The notes beneath the pieces are model-generated. The model saw nothing but the letters and a program-made list of their open reading frames with translations, was not told the origin of the DNA and did not search any database. 64,000 nucleotides of DNA from Rhizophlyctis rosea (taxonomy: Eukaryota; Chytridiomycota; Chytridiomycetes; Rhizophlyctidales; Rhizophlyctidaceae), in the NCBI GenBank assembly GCA_027596075.1, contig JADGJC010000122.1, forward strand, positions 40,555 to 104,554, written 5' to 3'. The translations under genes and the position numbers were made by a program. This document shows positions 37,046-49,966 of the stretch, one piece after another. The first letter of the stretch is position 1, and the number at the start of each line of letters is the position of its first letter.

Positions 37046-40037
37046 ATGAAACTCGGACACCTACTACTGAATTTGCTGGCCGTACATACCCTGGCGTTCG
37101 CGTCACTTCTCCGCCCTACTCACCATCGCCCACCGACTTCCCATCAAACAATGGCACCACATACTACGCATTCAGCATCGACAAGAGCGGTCATCAGCCT
37201 GTTCCAGCAGGCGTTTGAGAGGTTGGCGAGTCCGCATAAGGAGCGGGACGGACGATGGAGGGCCGCGCAGTTTGATGCTGCTGCGGGAATTGCGAGAACG
37301 AATGGTGGGGAGGTGGATGCAGAGGGGGCGGATGACAAAATGGATAGGTAAGTTTTCGTTCCATATTCTGGGGTTTTCGTGTTTGGAATGGTCTGGTTTT
37401 ATGACACTTATTGGGCGGCTGAGGAGTTGACCCGTCCCACCCGTATCATATCAAAAACGACTTAACTCAATCTAACCCCATTACCACAGGGATACCACTC
37501 CATCACCTACTTCGACCAGTAACGATCTCCCGCTTTTCTTACCCATCTCGTTCATCATTATCGCTGTAATATCATCAGTCGGCTACCTTTTCTTGCTCCC
37601 CAAAACGGTGTCCGCCCCCCTTCGTCATTTACAACAACTCTCCGATGTCTGCAACCGGGTGGAAGGGTTGCAGAGTAATCTGGAACGCATGCAAGAGCAA
37701 CTGGACAGGGGTCGTAACGCGGAGGAGGGACTGGCTGAGACGGCGGAACGGCTGTCCAAGGCGGAGACGGCGCTGCGGGAAGCGAAGAAGGCTCTCAAGG
37801 GTCATGAGGCGGCGGAGTCCATGGAAGTACGGAGGGCGGAACTTGTTTCGACTTCGGATGATTTGGCGGCTCGTGTGAAGGAGCTTGAGGGAGTGAAGGC
37901 CGACTATGAGAAATCCAAAAACGATGCGGCTGAAAGTGCCACTGCCCTTGAGAAACTTCGGGTGGCGTATGATGCCATTCGGACGGACATGGACGAGTCG
38001 GCTACGTCTTATGCCACGCAACGGGAGGCATACCTTGCAAGGATTGCTGAGCTCGAGGCCGGATTGGAGAGCGCCAGGAGTGAGACGGCGCAGTGGGCGA
38101 GGAAGTTGGAGAAGGTCAAGGCAGAGTTGACGAAGAGACAGAGGGACAATCAGGGGATGGTGGAAGAGTATGAGGCGCTTGTGAAGAAGCTCGAGGGGGA
38201 CGTCAAAAGGGAGAAAGATGCGAGGGATCGGCTGAATCGGGAAGCGGGCGAACATGAGAGGCAGTTGCGCGCCCAATTTGATGATACCCGGGGCGAGTGG
38301 GAACGAGAACGAAGGGATTTGGCAGCTACCATCGAATCCCTCAAGTCTTCTTTGGCCGACCTCGAAACATCCTCCGCTCAACTGGAAGACCGTCTCCACT
38401 CCCAAGTCTCCGAATGTGATGCCGCTCTCAGCACCACCAATCAAGAAGTCACATCTTTACGCGGCACAGTCCATTCCCTCGAATCGTCGCTCACCAACCA
38501 AACAACCTACATTGCCCAACTCGAAACTCAACTCGACACTTCCCAGCAATCCATCACCCTCCTCGAAACAACCATCAAAGACCTCCAAGCCTCCCTCCAC
38601 CACGCGACCGCCACCCACTCCGCGGAAATCGAAGCCTCTCGCAAAGAGATGGAGGATGCTGCCCGTCTCTTCCAGCAGAAGCAAGAAGAGTTCAAAACCA
38701 CTCTTCGTGCGCTGGGAAAGGATAAGGTGGACATCGAAAGTGAGGCGATGCATCTCCGTGATGACTTGGAGGCCGAACGGAACAGGCGGGAAGATGAGGT
38801 AGCGACATTGAATCGGGAGCGGGGCAACGTCATTTCGCGGTTGGAGGCGCGGGTGGGAGAGTTGATGAAGGGCTTGGAGGAGAGTGAGGCGCGGGCGAGC
38901 TCGGGTGAACAGGAGTTGGATGGGTTGAAGAAGGAGTACAATTCCGCCAGCGCTGAATGGAATTCCCGCCTCGAGCAATCCAAAGCCGAGCTGCAGTCGT
39001 CGATTGACCAACACGAGACCGAGAAAAGAGTTCTTCATAGCCGGATCCAGGAACTGGAGACGACGCTTTTGAATCGGGAGGGGGAGTTGACGAGCGTGCG
39101 GGCTGAGCATGCTGCGCATGTGCAGAGTTCTAGTGACGCTATGGAGGGTTTGAAGGAGATGGTGAGGCGGTGGACGGAGAAGCATGAGGAGGCTCGGAGG
39201 GAGTGTTTGGAGAGGGTGAAGGAGGTTGAAGGGTTGAAGGGTGCTGCTGCGGTGAGGGAGAAGGAGGTTGAGAGGGTTGTGAAGGGGTATGAGAGGAGGA
39301 TCGAGGAGATGGAACGCGGTCTTGAGGGGAGGGAGAGGGAGGTTAGGGGTGTTGTTGAGGGGTTGGAGGGGGAGGTTGAGGTGCTGCGTGGGCAGTGTGA
39401 TGGGTTGACGAAAGAGGTTGAGAGGTTGCGGAGGGTTGAGGCCGCTTTGAGGGGGGAGGTGGAAGGGCTGGGAGAGGAGGTTTTGCGGTTGGAAGGTGAT
39501 TGTGAGAGGGCGAGGGAGGACGGGAGGAGGAAGGGCAAAGAAATGAGGAGGGTCGAGAGCGAATTGGAGGGGTTGAAGGAGGTCCTTACGAAGAGGGAGA
39601 AGGAGTTCGAAGGGGTTAAAAAGGAGTTGGAACATGTCAAGGAAGTGGTGAATGACAAGGGCGTGGAGTTAACGAACTTACGAGCTGTACAAGAAAGCAC
39701 GGAAGAAACCCTCGCCGGAACCCAAGCCGAACTCCACCACGCCACACAACAACTCACGGAAACGCAACTCGCGCTCCAACAACGGACACAGGAATGTCAA
39801 TCTCTTACGTCTGATGTGACACAAGCGCAGGTACAAGCGGCGAAACAGTTCGACTCTATCGGCCGGCTCAAGTCGGAATCTCTACTCTCGATCAGAAGTT
39901 TGACAGCAAGGGTAGAAGTCTTGGAGGAAGAGTTGCAGAATCTGCAGATCATCCGAGATATGGAATATTGGAATCTGCGAATGGAAGTGGCGGAGAAGGA
40001 GGATGCGCTTGCGGAATGGGGTCTCCTGTTACGTTAG
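37046..40037 (+). CDS. Unrecognised type I membrane protein with long coiled coil
   Basis: Two exons, 37046-37347 and 37490-40037, join as AG|G and give 949 residues. The start gives a signal peptide (MKLGHLLLNLLAVHTLAFAS). About 110 mostly polar residues follow. A strong membrane segment (LFLPISFIIIAVISSVGYLF) is followed by LLPKTVSAPLRHLQQLSDVC. The remaining 800 residues are an almost unbroken heptad-type coiled coil rich in Glu, Arg, Lys and Leu, to the stop at 40035-40037. The predicted orientation puts the coiled coil in the cytosol, as in organelle tethers or golgin-like proteins. That is inference only; no named family is recognised. It shares its overall plan (signal peptide, one membrane segment, coiled coil, same strand) with the gene at 27082-30101, but I see no clear sequence similarity between them. 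Codon use in 39.1-39.6 kb is very G-rich. Confidence 0.8.
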
Positions 40038-41394
40038 AATTTCCGGGTATAATGGGCATCTGCAAGCATACCAACAGCAAAATGGTCAGTGTTTGAACGT
40101 TGGCCACGCTATTGACAGGATGCATTTTGATTAGTTATACCATTACTTTGCACACAGTGGTGGATGCTCTTCAACGGGACTAGGGGTCGATCATTGCCTA
40201 CCAATGGTACGGCTCCAGCGTATGTGTGACTTTTGCGCGACGCACGAGTGCATGGCTCTGTATTAAGCGGTAGGTGGACGCTGTTTTTGTTCAATTGGTA
40301 ATCCCTCTCATTGGATGATTCTCTCCACCAGCGAAGCAACCAGTCGCAACAGGCGGTTGACGGTGCAATGGGAGCATGGAAGGGATTGAAGCGGCTAAAA
40401 TGAATTTGTATATTTGTTAGTTGAATGCAAATAAGAAATGCGGAAATGCGAATGTTATAAGAGATGCTTCCGGGAGTGGATATGGGAATAGGGACCTAAA
40501 GCCTATCTATGGAGGAGGGCTCACGAGTCACGACAGAGAACTTCTGCAAGATTTTGTCGCAGTTGTGAGCCACTCACTGTATTACAGGATTTAGCACTCA
40601 GGTACCTTCAGGTCTACTTACCGTCTTACAAGTGCCAACTTGAAGTGTGCCAAGTGCCCGGGCTACTAGCTAGCAGTGAAATGTGGCGCATGACGTCTAA
40701 CAGACTAACACCTTAATTCTCCTAATCACCGAGCACTCGGTCGGTTGACTCGGTTCACTGGCCAGTTCAAAGTTGGCCCACTTGGTCCTGCAACTCCTGC
40801 CCTCGGTCTTGCTCATTGTCCGACTCTCTTGACTCTCCTGTTCATTCTTCCCGGTCTTTCCCAGTCTGTTCAAGTGCCAACCTCGTCTCGTCTTGACTGA
40901 CCCCCTTCACAAACACTAAAGGGCTCACCTCACTGCTCTTTCTTGACTGCGTACCTCATATAAACATCGCGCACGGCTCGTGGACAGTGGAAGCACGCCA
41001 GACTTACTTGTAGACCAGTTCTCATCCATAACGGAGGAAGTCCTCCTGCCTAAGCACAAATCCGCCGTCGCGCCGCTCAGAACACACGACTTCTCGCGTT
41101 ACGGACACCTCTGTAGAATTGATTTGCGTTACTTTCGAGCCCATACAGCGTCTTGTATCGGTCGACTTAGCTGATTGAAAACGGATTTTCTAGTCTCTAG
41201 GGATGATCTCCTAACTGTCAATAGACCAGTCTCCAGTAGAGCTTTGTCTGTTTATCAGTGTTGAAGCACGCATGCTAGTCCGGGCTTTAACCCTATGCTG
41301 CCGTTGGCTCCCCCTTATACCCGCCTGACATTTTGGAACACGACGAAGTAGAAATCACATCTTGTTTAGTTGGTCCTCTTAACCACTGCCGGGA
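40038..41394. other. Intergenic upstream of SOG2
   Basis: 1.36 kb with only short open frames. The stretch 40.7-40.95 kb is rich in CT and in the word TCGGT/TCTTG, perhaps promoter sequence. The words AAGTGCCAACTTG (40628) and CAAGTGCCAACC resemble the hairpin loop upstream but lack its arms. Confidence 0.5.
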
Positions 41395-44118
41395 ATGGCA
41401 CGTCCTCCGGACGGCCCAATGGTGCCATACTTTGTCAACGGCTTGCCGTCACCTTACCATCAACCCCCGCAACCACTTCCCAGTCCCGCTCTCCAACCAT
41501 ATCCACTCCCATATCCCACACAACGTCAAAACTCGCACGTGAGAAGTGAGGAGCGTCCGCTTCTTCAGACTGCACACCCGGCGTCGGATAATGATGACCT
41601 TGGCAATCTCATAAGAGAGGAACATGCGAAGGGGGCCGTTAGTCTGAACTTGGGGGACAGGAAACTGGAGCACCTGCCGCCGGAAATAGGGTTGCTTTTG
41701 GAACTGGAGAGGTAGGCAAATGATGGGTGTTCGGGGCGATGTTGAGGCCCTTTAGGGATTCTAAGCGGTTTCTTTTCATACGGACACTTCCAGGCTGGGA
41801 CTCCCCAACAACCTTCTGACAACACTACCGCCGGAAATCGGCAAACTGGCACATTTACGGTATCTGAACCTCAAATCGAACCAACTTCGGGAGTTCCCAC
41901 CTGTGGTCAGTCCTGTCATTTGGGCAGGTGAAGCATGACGGGAGACATGAGACTGATGTGCTTTTCTTTTCCAGATTTGCGATTTGCCACGGCTGGAAGT
42001 TTTAGGTAGGAGAGTGGATGAGTGAACGGTTTCAAAATTAGAAGATTCGCTAGCTTACATCGAAGGATCCCGCAGATATCAGCAGAAACAAAATCAAAAA
42101 ACTGCCGGCAACGCTAGGACACTTGATGAATTTGAAGGTAATTGCATAACCAGCATTCGTGTACGTCCAATCTCACAATGAGTTGCTCCCCGCCTGTAGG
42201 TACTGAGCATAGCACGAAACAGAATACAACAAATTCCGTTATATATTGGCTATATGTCTGATCTACAAGTAATGAAAATTGGTAAGCCGTGTTTAGCCCC
42301 TTATGCGATTATGGACGCTAATCTGGTTGCAACTCATTGCACGGGCAACAGAACATAATCCTATACAATGGCCACCGGCTGATATTATTCAATGTAATAG
42401 TGAGGAAGAGCACGAGCGGGAGAAATGGTTGAAAGCTCTGAAAGAATATCTTGTTCGTCATGGTAAGGCCATAAGTTTGATCAATGTGGGGGCCTGTGAC
42501 TTGACACCGACTTGAATCGACAGGGTCAGGTGGTCCTAGTGGAGCAGACGACACGGTCGGCTCCGCATCGGGTGTCAAAGGCTGGTTATCGAAATACCTA
42601 GCCTTTCGCGAAGAACGCAATCAGCCCTGCGACATATTAGTGGAAACATATCTCCGTGATGCCAAACCCTTATCCTCCTCCACATCCGATCGCAGCACCT
42701 CATCAGAACGTGACGTCCGTGTAGTAGACATTGCCCGCGGGACCGCCTCGGCCCTTGCTGGAATGTACCGCACCGTTCGACGCCTTACGAATGCCTCAAG
42801 CAACAAAGTCGCTGCCCAGAATCTCGAAAGAGAGATGGGCGATCTAAACGCCAAAGTGTCCAAACTTGTTTCGGTCCTGAAAGCTGTTGACGACGTCATG
42901 ACGAGCGACCATCAGGGTAATTCGTCGTCGTCCCCGACGGGAATCTTGAACATGCATCGAGCGAATCAGACGGTTGAGCAGCGATGCGCGGAGGTGAAGA
43001 GGGTTGTTGTTGGTGCGACTGGGGAGTGTCGGAGGGTGGTTAGTGCTGTGCAGGAGAATTTGAAGGAGCTCTTGCAAGGGGTTGATATGAGAGTTGCGAG
43101 AAGCCTTTTGGTGGAGTGGTATGGTGCTAATGCGGAGTTGGCGACGATGTTCCAGAGTTTGGCGGGGGGGACTGGAACGGTTGGTGGGATGGGAGGAGGG
43201 AACGGCGGCGGAGCGGTTAACGGTGCGTCCATAGCGGTAGCGGCTCAGATGGGATACACACCACGAGAAGCTCTTATGAACGGACTTTCCCTTTCCACAC
43301 CTCATCTATACTTCTCATTGCACTCCTCCAACCCTCACACGCGTCGACCGTCGGACTCATCATTGGAGCGTTATGTAGTGGATGTGGAGACGGTTCTTTC
43401 GCTGGCGAGGGCGAGCACGAATGCAGCGGTGTATACGATGCGGGTGCTGGAAGGGGTGTTGAGTAATGGTGTTGGGGTTGGAGGGGATTTGTGGAGTTTG
43501 CTTATTGGGGCGCGGGAAGCTACGATGAGACTTGTCGAGACGCTTGATGTTGCGCAAGGGGAGAGGGAGGATACGGAGAAGAGGAAGAATTTTTATGAGG
43601 ATGCTGGGGTTTTTATTCAGGTTCGTGAACAATCTGTGCTTTCGGGTGCTGGGATATCTCATCAAGATCGAACATACCTTGTACGAGCATGTCTCTTTTT
43701 CCTCGTATCCAACGATTTCTAATGATATGTTTTCACTTCCCATGTTTTCATCGCGCGCTGCTTACCACTTGTCTAATTCTAAACTGTTTGTTTCATATCC
43801 GAACAAAAACAATTTGAACAATAGACCGTAGTCCGCCTAACAAATGGCGCTAAAACCGTAGCAACCTCCACACCCTTTGACGCGGATACCACGGCCGCTA
43901 TCGGTAACCTCACGCGAACGACAAAAGAACTCATGATTGCGCTTGCGACGCACGGGAATGGGGCCGTGACGGTAGCTCCTGGGACGCCGATGGCTAGTCG
44001 GCAGTATTTGTTTGGGAACGGCGGCGGGGGCCATAGAAGGGTGGGGAGTGGAAGCGCGGGGGGCAGTAGGGTTATTGGCCATTCGAGATTTGGGAGTGGG
44101 AATAGTGGGGTAGGCTGA
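41395..44118 (+). CDS. SOG2: SOG2, leucine-rich-repeat protein of the RAM signalling network
   Basis: Sog2 is a component of the fungal RAM (Ndr-kinase) pathway for polarised growth and cell separation. Eight exons join in frame: 41395-41711, 41794-41905, 41975-42005, 42076-42137, 42200-42281, 42352-42462, 42524-43620 and 43825-44118, giving 701 residues. The N-terminus is Pro/Gln-rich. Leucine-rich repeats span exons 1-6: LPPEIGLLLELERLGLPNNL, LPPEIGKLAHLRYLNLKSNQ, LPRLEVLDISRNKI, LGHLMNLKVLSIARNRI and SDLQVMKIEHNPI. The LRR block ends with the capping phrase WPPADIIQ. The conserved SOG2 region follows from RDVRVVDIARGTASALAGMY through the helical stretch to MIALATHGN. Exon 3 is only 31 nt. 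The domain pair LRR plus SOG2 region is diagnostic. The C-terminal Gly/Ser tail is low complexity. Confidence 0.93.
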
Positions 44119-45233
44119 ATTGGGTGAGGGATGTGATGTGAGAGATTTGGTATTTTACTTTGTATATTTGGCCCTTGTTTTTAGTCACGTGTTTGATTTC
44201 TTAGTTTTCCACTCTTGTCTTAGTAGTAATGAAATATACCCCTTTTCTCTGTGTGTATGGATTTTGCTCAAGTGTTGTATAACCACACTTTACGTGCTAT
44301 CCCAGTTGAAAACCTTGTTAGGTGAGGAATTTGGCTGGGGCGGGAGTCGACGCAGGTCTCCTGAGGCGAACTCAGCGAGAACAGAAACTTCGAGAGATCA
44401 AAAAGGTGAAAGTCCCCTTGACTTTTATTTTCAGTGTGAATACAACCTCAACAATGTGGCCAATGGATCCTTGGTCGCTGGGGATTTCAGCGGTAGAGGT
44501 GTCAGAAAAGTTGACAGATGGAAAATTAGCTTGTCGCAGCCTGCATTTTGATCCTTCCATGTCAGCGCTTCCCATCATTCACAAGCACAATCCTCAAAAC
44601 GTCATATTCTTCGGGACGTGAGATGGGGTTGGACCATCCTGAGATAGGTTAGCTTCACCCCACTGATGAAGTGTTATCGCAATGCTAAGTCAACATAGGG
44701 TGAGAGGAACCTTGATTCACATGATGGTGTTGGCGGTTAGCTGAAAAGCTAGTGCCGCGAAGCTACCATGTGTTGGATTAGGACTGAATGCCTCACAGTG
44801 GGAATCAACGCTAGAAGGGGATGATTTCTACCCTCTCCATGTCAGATGATTACAAATAGGCACGCCGTGTGCCAGGTGTGCCCCCAGAATCATAACAGGG
44901 AGAGTGGGTGGGTTACGGAAGCGTGTCCCCACGAGTGGTCGAATGGCAATTTGAGATGGAGAGGAAAAATCCTTTGCAGACGACTTGACCAGACTACTAA
45001 AGCTTTGTTGCCACTGTTGCCGTTGACTTTGCACTTTTCCTTCCAATGTTCCCAACTCCCCTCAGTTCAGCAGGGCATCACTAATCGCCCACCATCAGCT
45101 TCGCAATAACTTGCAGGAACTTTGGAGTTAGAAGTGTTTGTCACAAAAAATGTATGTATAAGATATATACAAGGCCCTACCCACAACTATCCCTTATCAT
45201 CAGTGCCCATTCATTGTCCCCTTCTCCTGATGT
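44119..45233. other. Intergenic between convergent SOG2 and channel genes
   Basis: 1.1 kb with no supported gene. It includes the tRNA-like remnant at 44332-44385 and presumed 3' ends of both neighbours. Confidence 0.5.
44332..44385 (-). other. Second tRNA-like remnant
   Basis: The minus strand reads CTGAGTTCGCCTCAGG, a possible anticodon arm, then a damaged T-arm GCGTCGACTCCCG and a 3' end CCCAGCCA. The B box has lost its GGTTCGA form and no matching 5' acceptor strand is seen. It shares TCGAnTCCCGCCC with the remnant at 36474-36546. Confidence 0.3.
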
Positions 45234-48200
45234 TCACATCCTCGCCTCGCCCAAATCCCCATTCTCTCCTTCTCCTCCACTCTGCCTCCCGCCAGCGCTG
45301 CCAACTATTTCCTCACTCCTACTAGCTGCCAAAACCGCCGCAATATCTGCACCGTCCTCGCCCTCCTCATCACTCTCAGCCATAGCGTCCTCTGGCCTCC
45401 TCCTCTCCTCCTCCTCCTCCGACGCCCGCTTCGCTTCCTCTTCCAGCCGGACCTTCTTCATTCTTTCCTGATAGATTCTGTCGATTCGCATCCGCATGTC
45501 ATCAAATGTTTCAAGGATTTGCAGGAAATCGGAACGAGCAAGTCGGTAGAGGTGGCACGCTGTTCGGGCGATGACGGTTGCGGTTCGGGGTATTTGGGCG
45601 ATAAGTGCTACTTCGCCGAAGAAGGAGCCGGCCTGGAGGGATGCGACGGGGTTTCCGTTTACGAGGATACCGACGGTGCCATGGAGGATGAAGTACATTG
45701 CATCGCCGGACTGTGGGTAAAGACAGTGTAGTTTGTGCGGATTTGCGAGGCGCGCGTTAGCTAGGCACAATGTTATTGCACAAGCAAAATACTACTGCGC
45801 ATACCTCTCCCTGCGCGCAGACAACATCCCCCTTAACATAGTAACATGACTGTCAACGAAACCAAACATAAGATATGTGTTCTCATCAAACCAGTCAAAA
45901 ACTGGTACTACACCGTTCACCTGCAGAGCACTGGCAATCCTCCCCATGAAAATCGCATCCCGTCCATCCCCTTCGTCCCTTTGCAAGAACGGCACTTTCA
46001 TAATCAATTCCTTGCAATTGTGAATTGCAATTTCCATTCGGAGTGCTTCGTTCAGTTGGCCTAGAATCTCTCCCTGTGTATTATCGAAAGCAGAAAGAAA
46101 ACAATTGTAATGGTTGATGAATAAGCGAAGGATATGCTTAAGCTGGTCGTGCACATTCAAAATTCCGAAATCACAACGCCTTACCTCTTCAAAGAACTTT
46201 CCATGATATTTCACTTGATAGTACTGGAATACTTTCTTCCGCGTTTCCTGCGGGACGTCCTTATACCGCAGATATTCATTCACTTCATCCAATTTCTGAT
46301 TGTAAAGACGGCCAGAGGCGTCCAGACCAAAACTAAAGGATGAAATTGTACCAACAATGATAGCATACTGCATGCAGTGCGGTGTGGTAAAGTGGTTGTA
46401 AGTACGCCTCTTTGCAACATTAGGAGACGAAAACATACCAAAATGGCCCCAGCAATGACGAAAACGACGATCAACCATTGCTGTGCAGAGTCTGCTGGCC
46501 TGAGATAGGGTGTGAAATCAAGATACTCATAAAGCACCGCAAATGTATGTTCACTTACCTGTAAGCTAGCTGAAATAAATTACTGACCGCCACAACGATT
46601 GCAAAACTGTACTGCTCCCCCAAAGAATCTAGATCCATCCAAGATTTATCGACATTTGCCCACGGGTCTCCGTATAACTTTCCAGTCAGACGATGGCCGA
46701 ACCACACTGCACAGGCCTCGAGATGGATGAAGGCACACAAAAACCCCGCCAAGATGAACATTGTCATGAATGAGTTGCCCACCCCCAGCGTCGACGAAAT
46801 AATCTGCCAAGCTTTCTTCCAGATGGGCGAGTCCCGAATGAGCGACCGCAGTCTCGGTAAGCGCAGAAACCTCATGAGGAGAAAAATATCGTTGTAATGT
46901 GGTAGTCTGTGTGCGACGATGAGGTCCATGGGCAATGTTGCTACAAATTCTACGATGAACCAAGATCGGAGGTATTTCTTTTTCGATTTGAGAAGGCCTA
47001 ACGGTGTTTGATCTTTCAGCGAAAGAGACATCATGGATTTGCTCGTTGCTCCTGGTTGTGCCCGATCCTCTTTCATTGGAGCAGCGGTAAGGATCAAGCG
47101 GGTAATGTCCAAAGCGTAGACTACTGTGGTGGCGATGCTGTACCCCAAATGGTTAGGCCGAAGACCCTCGATGGAAATGATGAGGGGGATGATCCAGATG
47201 GATATGATATAGTACACTAAGGATCCATGGTTGAGATCATGTTGAGGCGCGATGGACATATTTGCCTACGGAAGAAGCATGACAATCTACTCAACTGGAC
47301 ATGAAGAAACTCCAATACACCACAAACGGGCTCCTAGGATGAAATCCATGGAACCGAATACACATATCCGAGCTGCCTGACCCAAAGATCGCCTCCACAC
47401 TCCCGGCGTCGACATGCTGGGGCAACAGGAAACTTTTCCGACCAGCGGAAACCATTCCCTGCCACAATGTGCGCTCCTTTGGCGCTTCGGAGAGCTTCAC
47501 GTGCTCCAAAACGGTGGAGTTTTGGCGAGATTTTGCTTTATTGTCAAGGACGGAAGAGTTTTGACGAGACATGGCAAGGGAAAGAGCTGGGCCGACGATA
47601 TGAGGCGGTTTGAGGGGGACTATGGTGGCGCCATTACTCGCACGGATGGAAGAGGGGGCGAAGGAGGCGGAGCGGGATATGGATTGGGCGAACGAGGCTG
47701 ATTGTGGAAGTGCGGGGAGTTGAGACGGTGTCGTCTGTGAGTCTCTTGGTGATGCCAGCTGTGTGCCGATTATTCGAGATGCTCCCCCTTCCCTGCCCTT
47801 GACCTCCCCGTCCATCATCGCTTCCAAGGAATCCTTTCTTTCCAGCTTCTCCGATTTGGGAACATCCGGTGATTCCGATCCAGACTTTTTCCGCAAGAAT
47901 GTTTGGGCGACCTTTGCGGATAGACTTCGACCGCGAAATTTGGGGGCGGTATCGCGTGTGCTTGGAGGCTCGGATGAGGCTGAAGTGGTCTGCCCTCGGG
48001 GTATATCGTCGGATGCAATACTGACTCTTTCCGCCGTGTCCCATCTGCTATCCCTGCTTCCCGTAAGTGAATCAGCGGGTGTAACAAGCTCACTAAAAAC
48101 GTGGTCGGCGACATCTTTTGAGGGCCTGGGTTCACTCCACGTCATGCTCTTTTCGCCCTCTAGAAGAACGGCTTTGCTCCTATTACGTATGACATTCTGC

Positions 48201-48944
48201 TTCAGCCGAAAAGCGGGACCTCCATCACCTTCCAATGGCTCCAGTCCGGACATGACTCGCTCCACAGGAATTTCTCGTTTGGGCGGTGGAAAAGCCAAAT
48301 TTGCCAGATTGTTCCCAGACTGCTGGCCAACTAGATTAGGCTGCCCATACATGGACATGGAGGAACGGGACATGATCGATTTGGAGGCAGCGTCAGCGAT
48401 TGGAGGTCCGATGGGTGACGGAGTGGTGGGCCGAGCGAGGTTTGAAACTGGAGACGATTCTGCCCGAGGCCTAAAGACGAACGATCTACTGGGTGCGGTT
48501 CCACCCATTTGTGCCGAGGCTGACGAGTTGCATAAGTCAGTCAAGTAATCTCCGTCACGACTGGAGATTCATCCACTTACGTTGGGCATAAGGATTGCTT
48601 ACCCGTGACGGTGGTGCTGGGAGTAAGTCGGTCAATGCAACATCAATTACTTATCAATTCAATACCAACCTTCATAAGGGTTTGACCTGGATGATACCGA
48701 TCCTGGTTGCAAGAAGTCCATGATCATTAACGGTTGTTCAATCGAATCCAAGTCGTCGCCTTCCCTCACCTTCACTATCACCTGATAATCTTTCCTTCGA
48801 GTATGGACTGGAATTCTCGCCTGCTTGGCCTGACAATGAAGATGCGATGGAGTCCACATGTTGCAAAATGGCCATGAGCTGCCGCTGAACCGCAGCAATT
48901 TCTACCAGTGCTCGCTCTGAGTTGATCGCGGTTTGATTAGGCAT
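45234..48944 (-). CDS. HCN/EAG-like cation channel with cyclic-nucleotide-binding domain
   Basis: Plasma-membrane voltage-sensor channel family. A Ser-rich cytosolic N-terminus (48944 to about 47300) leads to S1-S6. S4 reads LLMRFLRLPRLRSLIR, with Arg at every third or fourth position. The pore helix is YSFAIVVAVSNLF. A 59-nt intron then joins QLAY-R-PADSAQQWLIVVF and S6 (AGAIL then YAIIVGTISSF). The C-linker follows (RYKDVPQETRKKVFQYYQVK). The CNBD has YYVKGDVVCAQGESGDAMYF, then FFGEVALIAQIPRTATV with the Glu and Arg that bind the cyclic nucleotide phosphate and ribose. The tail is a Glu-rich coiled coil ending at 45234. Where family members have GYG or GFG, this protein reads LAYRP. The first two or three 5' exons are uncertain: 48944 gives MPNQTAINSERALVEIAAVQ and must splice twice to reach the exon in 48.5-47.3 kb. 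The S1 junction near 47.3 kb is also tentative. Confidence 0.88.
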
Positions 48945-49966
48945 GTTAAGGATTAGGAATTATAGGCTTTTATGTATGCCAGGGAGAAATACGATCCATC
49001 GGCAAGCGTCATTCAAATTGTGAAAGATGATTGAGAATGGCAATTTCGCGAAAAGGTAGAGCAGAGAAAAGTTTCAAAGTTGGACCATCACTCAACCCGT
49101 GTCATGCACTCAATTTTGAGCGTTGGTTCAGTACCCAGCCACATATTCAATGAAGATGCGCAGATTGTCAAGGATCCTTATCAATGTGCAATCCAATTCA
49201 ATCCGTTTATGTGATATGCGTATGATGATGTGAGCGTGAGGATGCGTCCCGATTCGATCATTTTGTTTTGAATGTCATTACTATGATCCGGGCGATCCAG
49301 ATATCGGAGCTTCAGACCCTTTTTCGGTGATCCTCAATGGATATGTCAGCGCCTGTACCTTTGGTGCACGTTTAAGTTCTGAATGCAAAGTTTTGGCATG
49401 TTGAACGTGACGCCAGTCAGACATCCATCTCCATGAAAGTTCCTTTGGCACACCTCTCGGGCAGAGATCATCGAAGAGGTCGTCCGTTGACAATTGGGGA
49501 CTACACTTCGGGTCATCCGCTGTAGCACCCGTTCAAGTCATTGAGGCTCAGGAGTCAGGTTGCGACAGGTAAATTTGGGCTTTCGAAGGATTGAATCTGA
49601 TCAGACCCCTGATAAATGATCTGACGCTTTGATAATCAGGATCGATCCCTTACGGCCACGAATAACCGCATTTCGAAAAGGTTTCACACTCTCCACGCTT
49701 CATGATCGGTCTTGAATCATATGCATTAACAGCTTATTGCGATATGCGATTTCAGCAAATATATTGTTGGTCATTATATCCAGAAGCAGGAATCCCTCAA
49801 TGCAGGTAAAACTTGAACATCAGCGGGCGAACGTAACAGAGTTGAGCGGTACATTCTGAGGAATGGTCCATCCAAGCCTCCGTCGTCTTCACCCACAAGT
49901 GGAAAAACGCATCGGCAACCTCGCAATCAAATCACAAGGCAACCCTCAAGGACAAACCACGAACAA
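48945..49966. other. Intergenic, SEC8 3' end to channel promoter
   Basis: 1.0 kb. Two short minus-strand frames near 49.3-49.5 kb show no recognisable protein. Nothing else was seen. Confidence 0.5.

Noticed and set aside
38457..39635. 392-codon minus-strand frame opposite the second coiled coil
   Set aside because: Same antisense effect of GAG/AAG-rich coding; no protein-like features.
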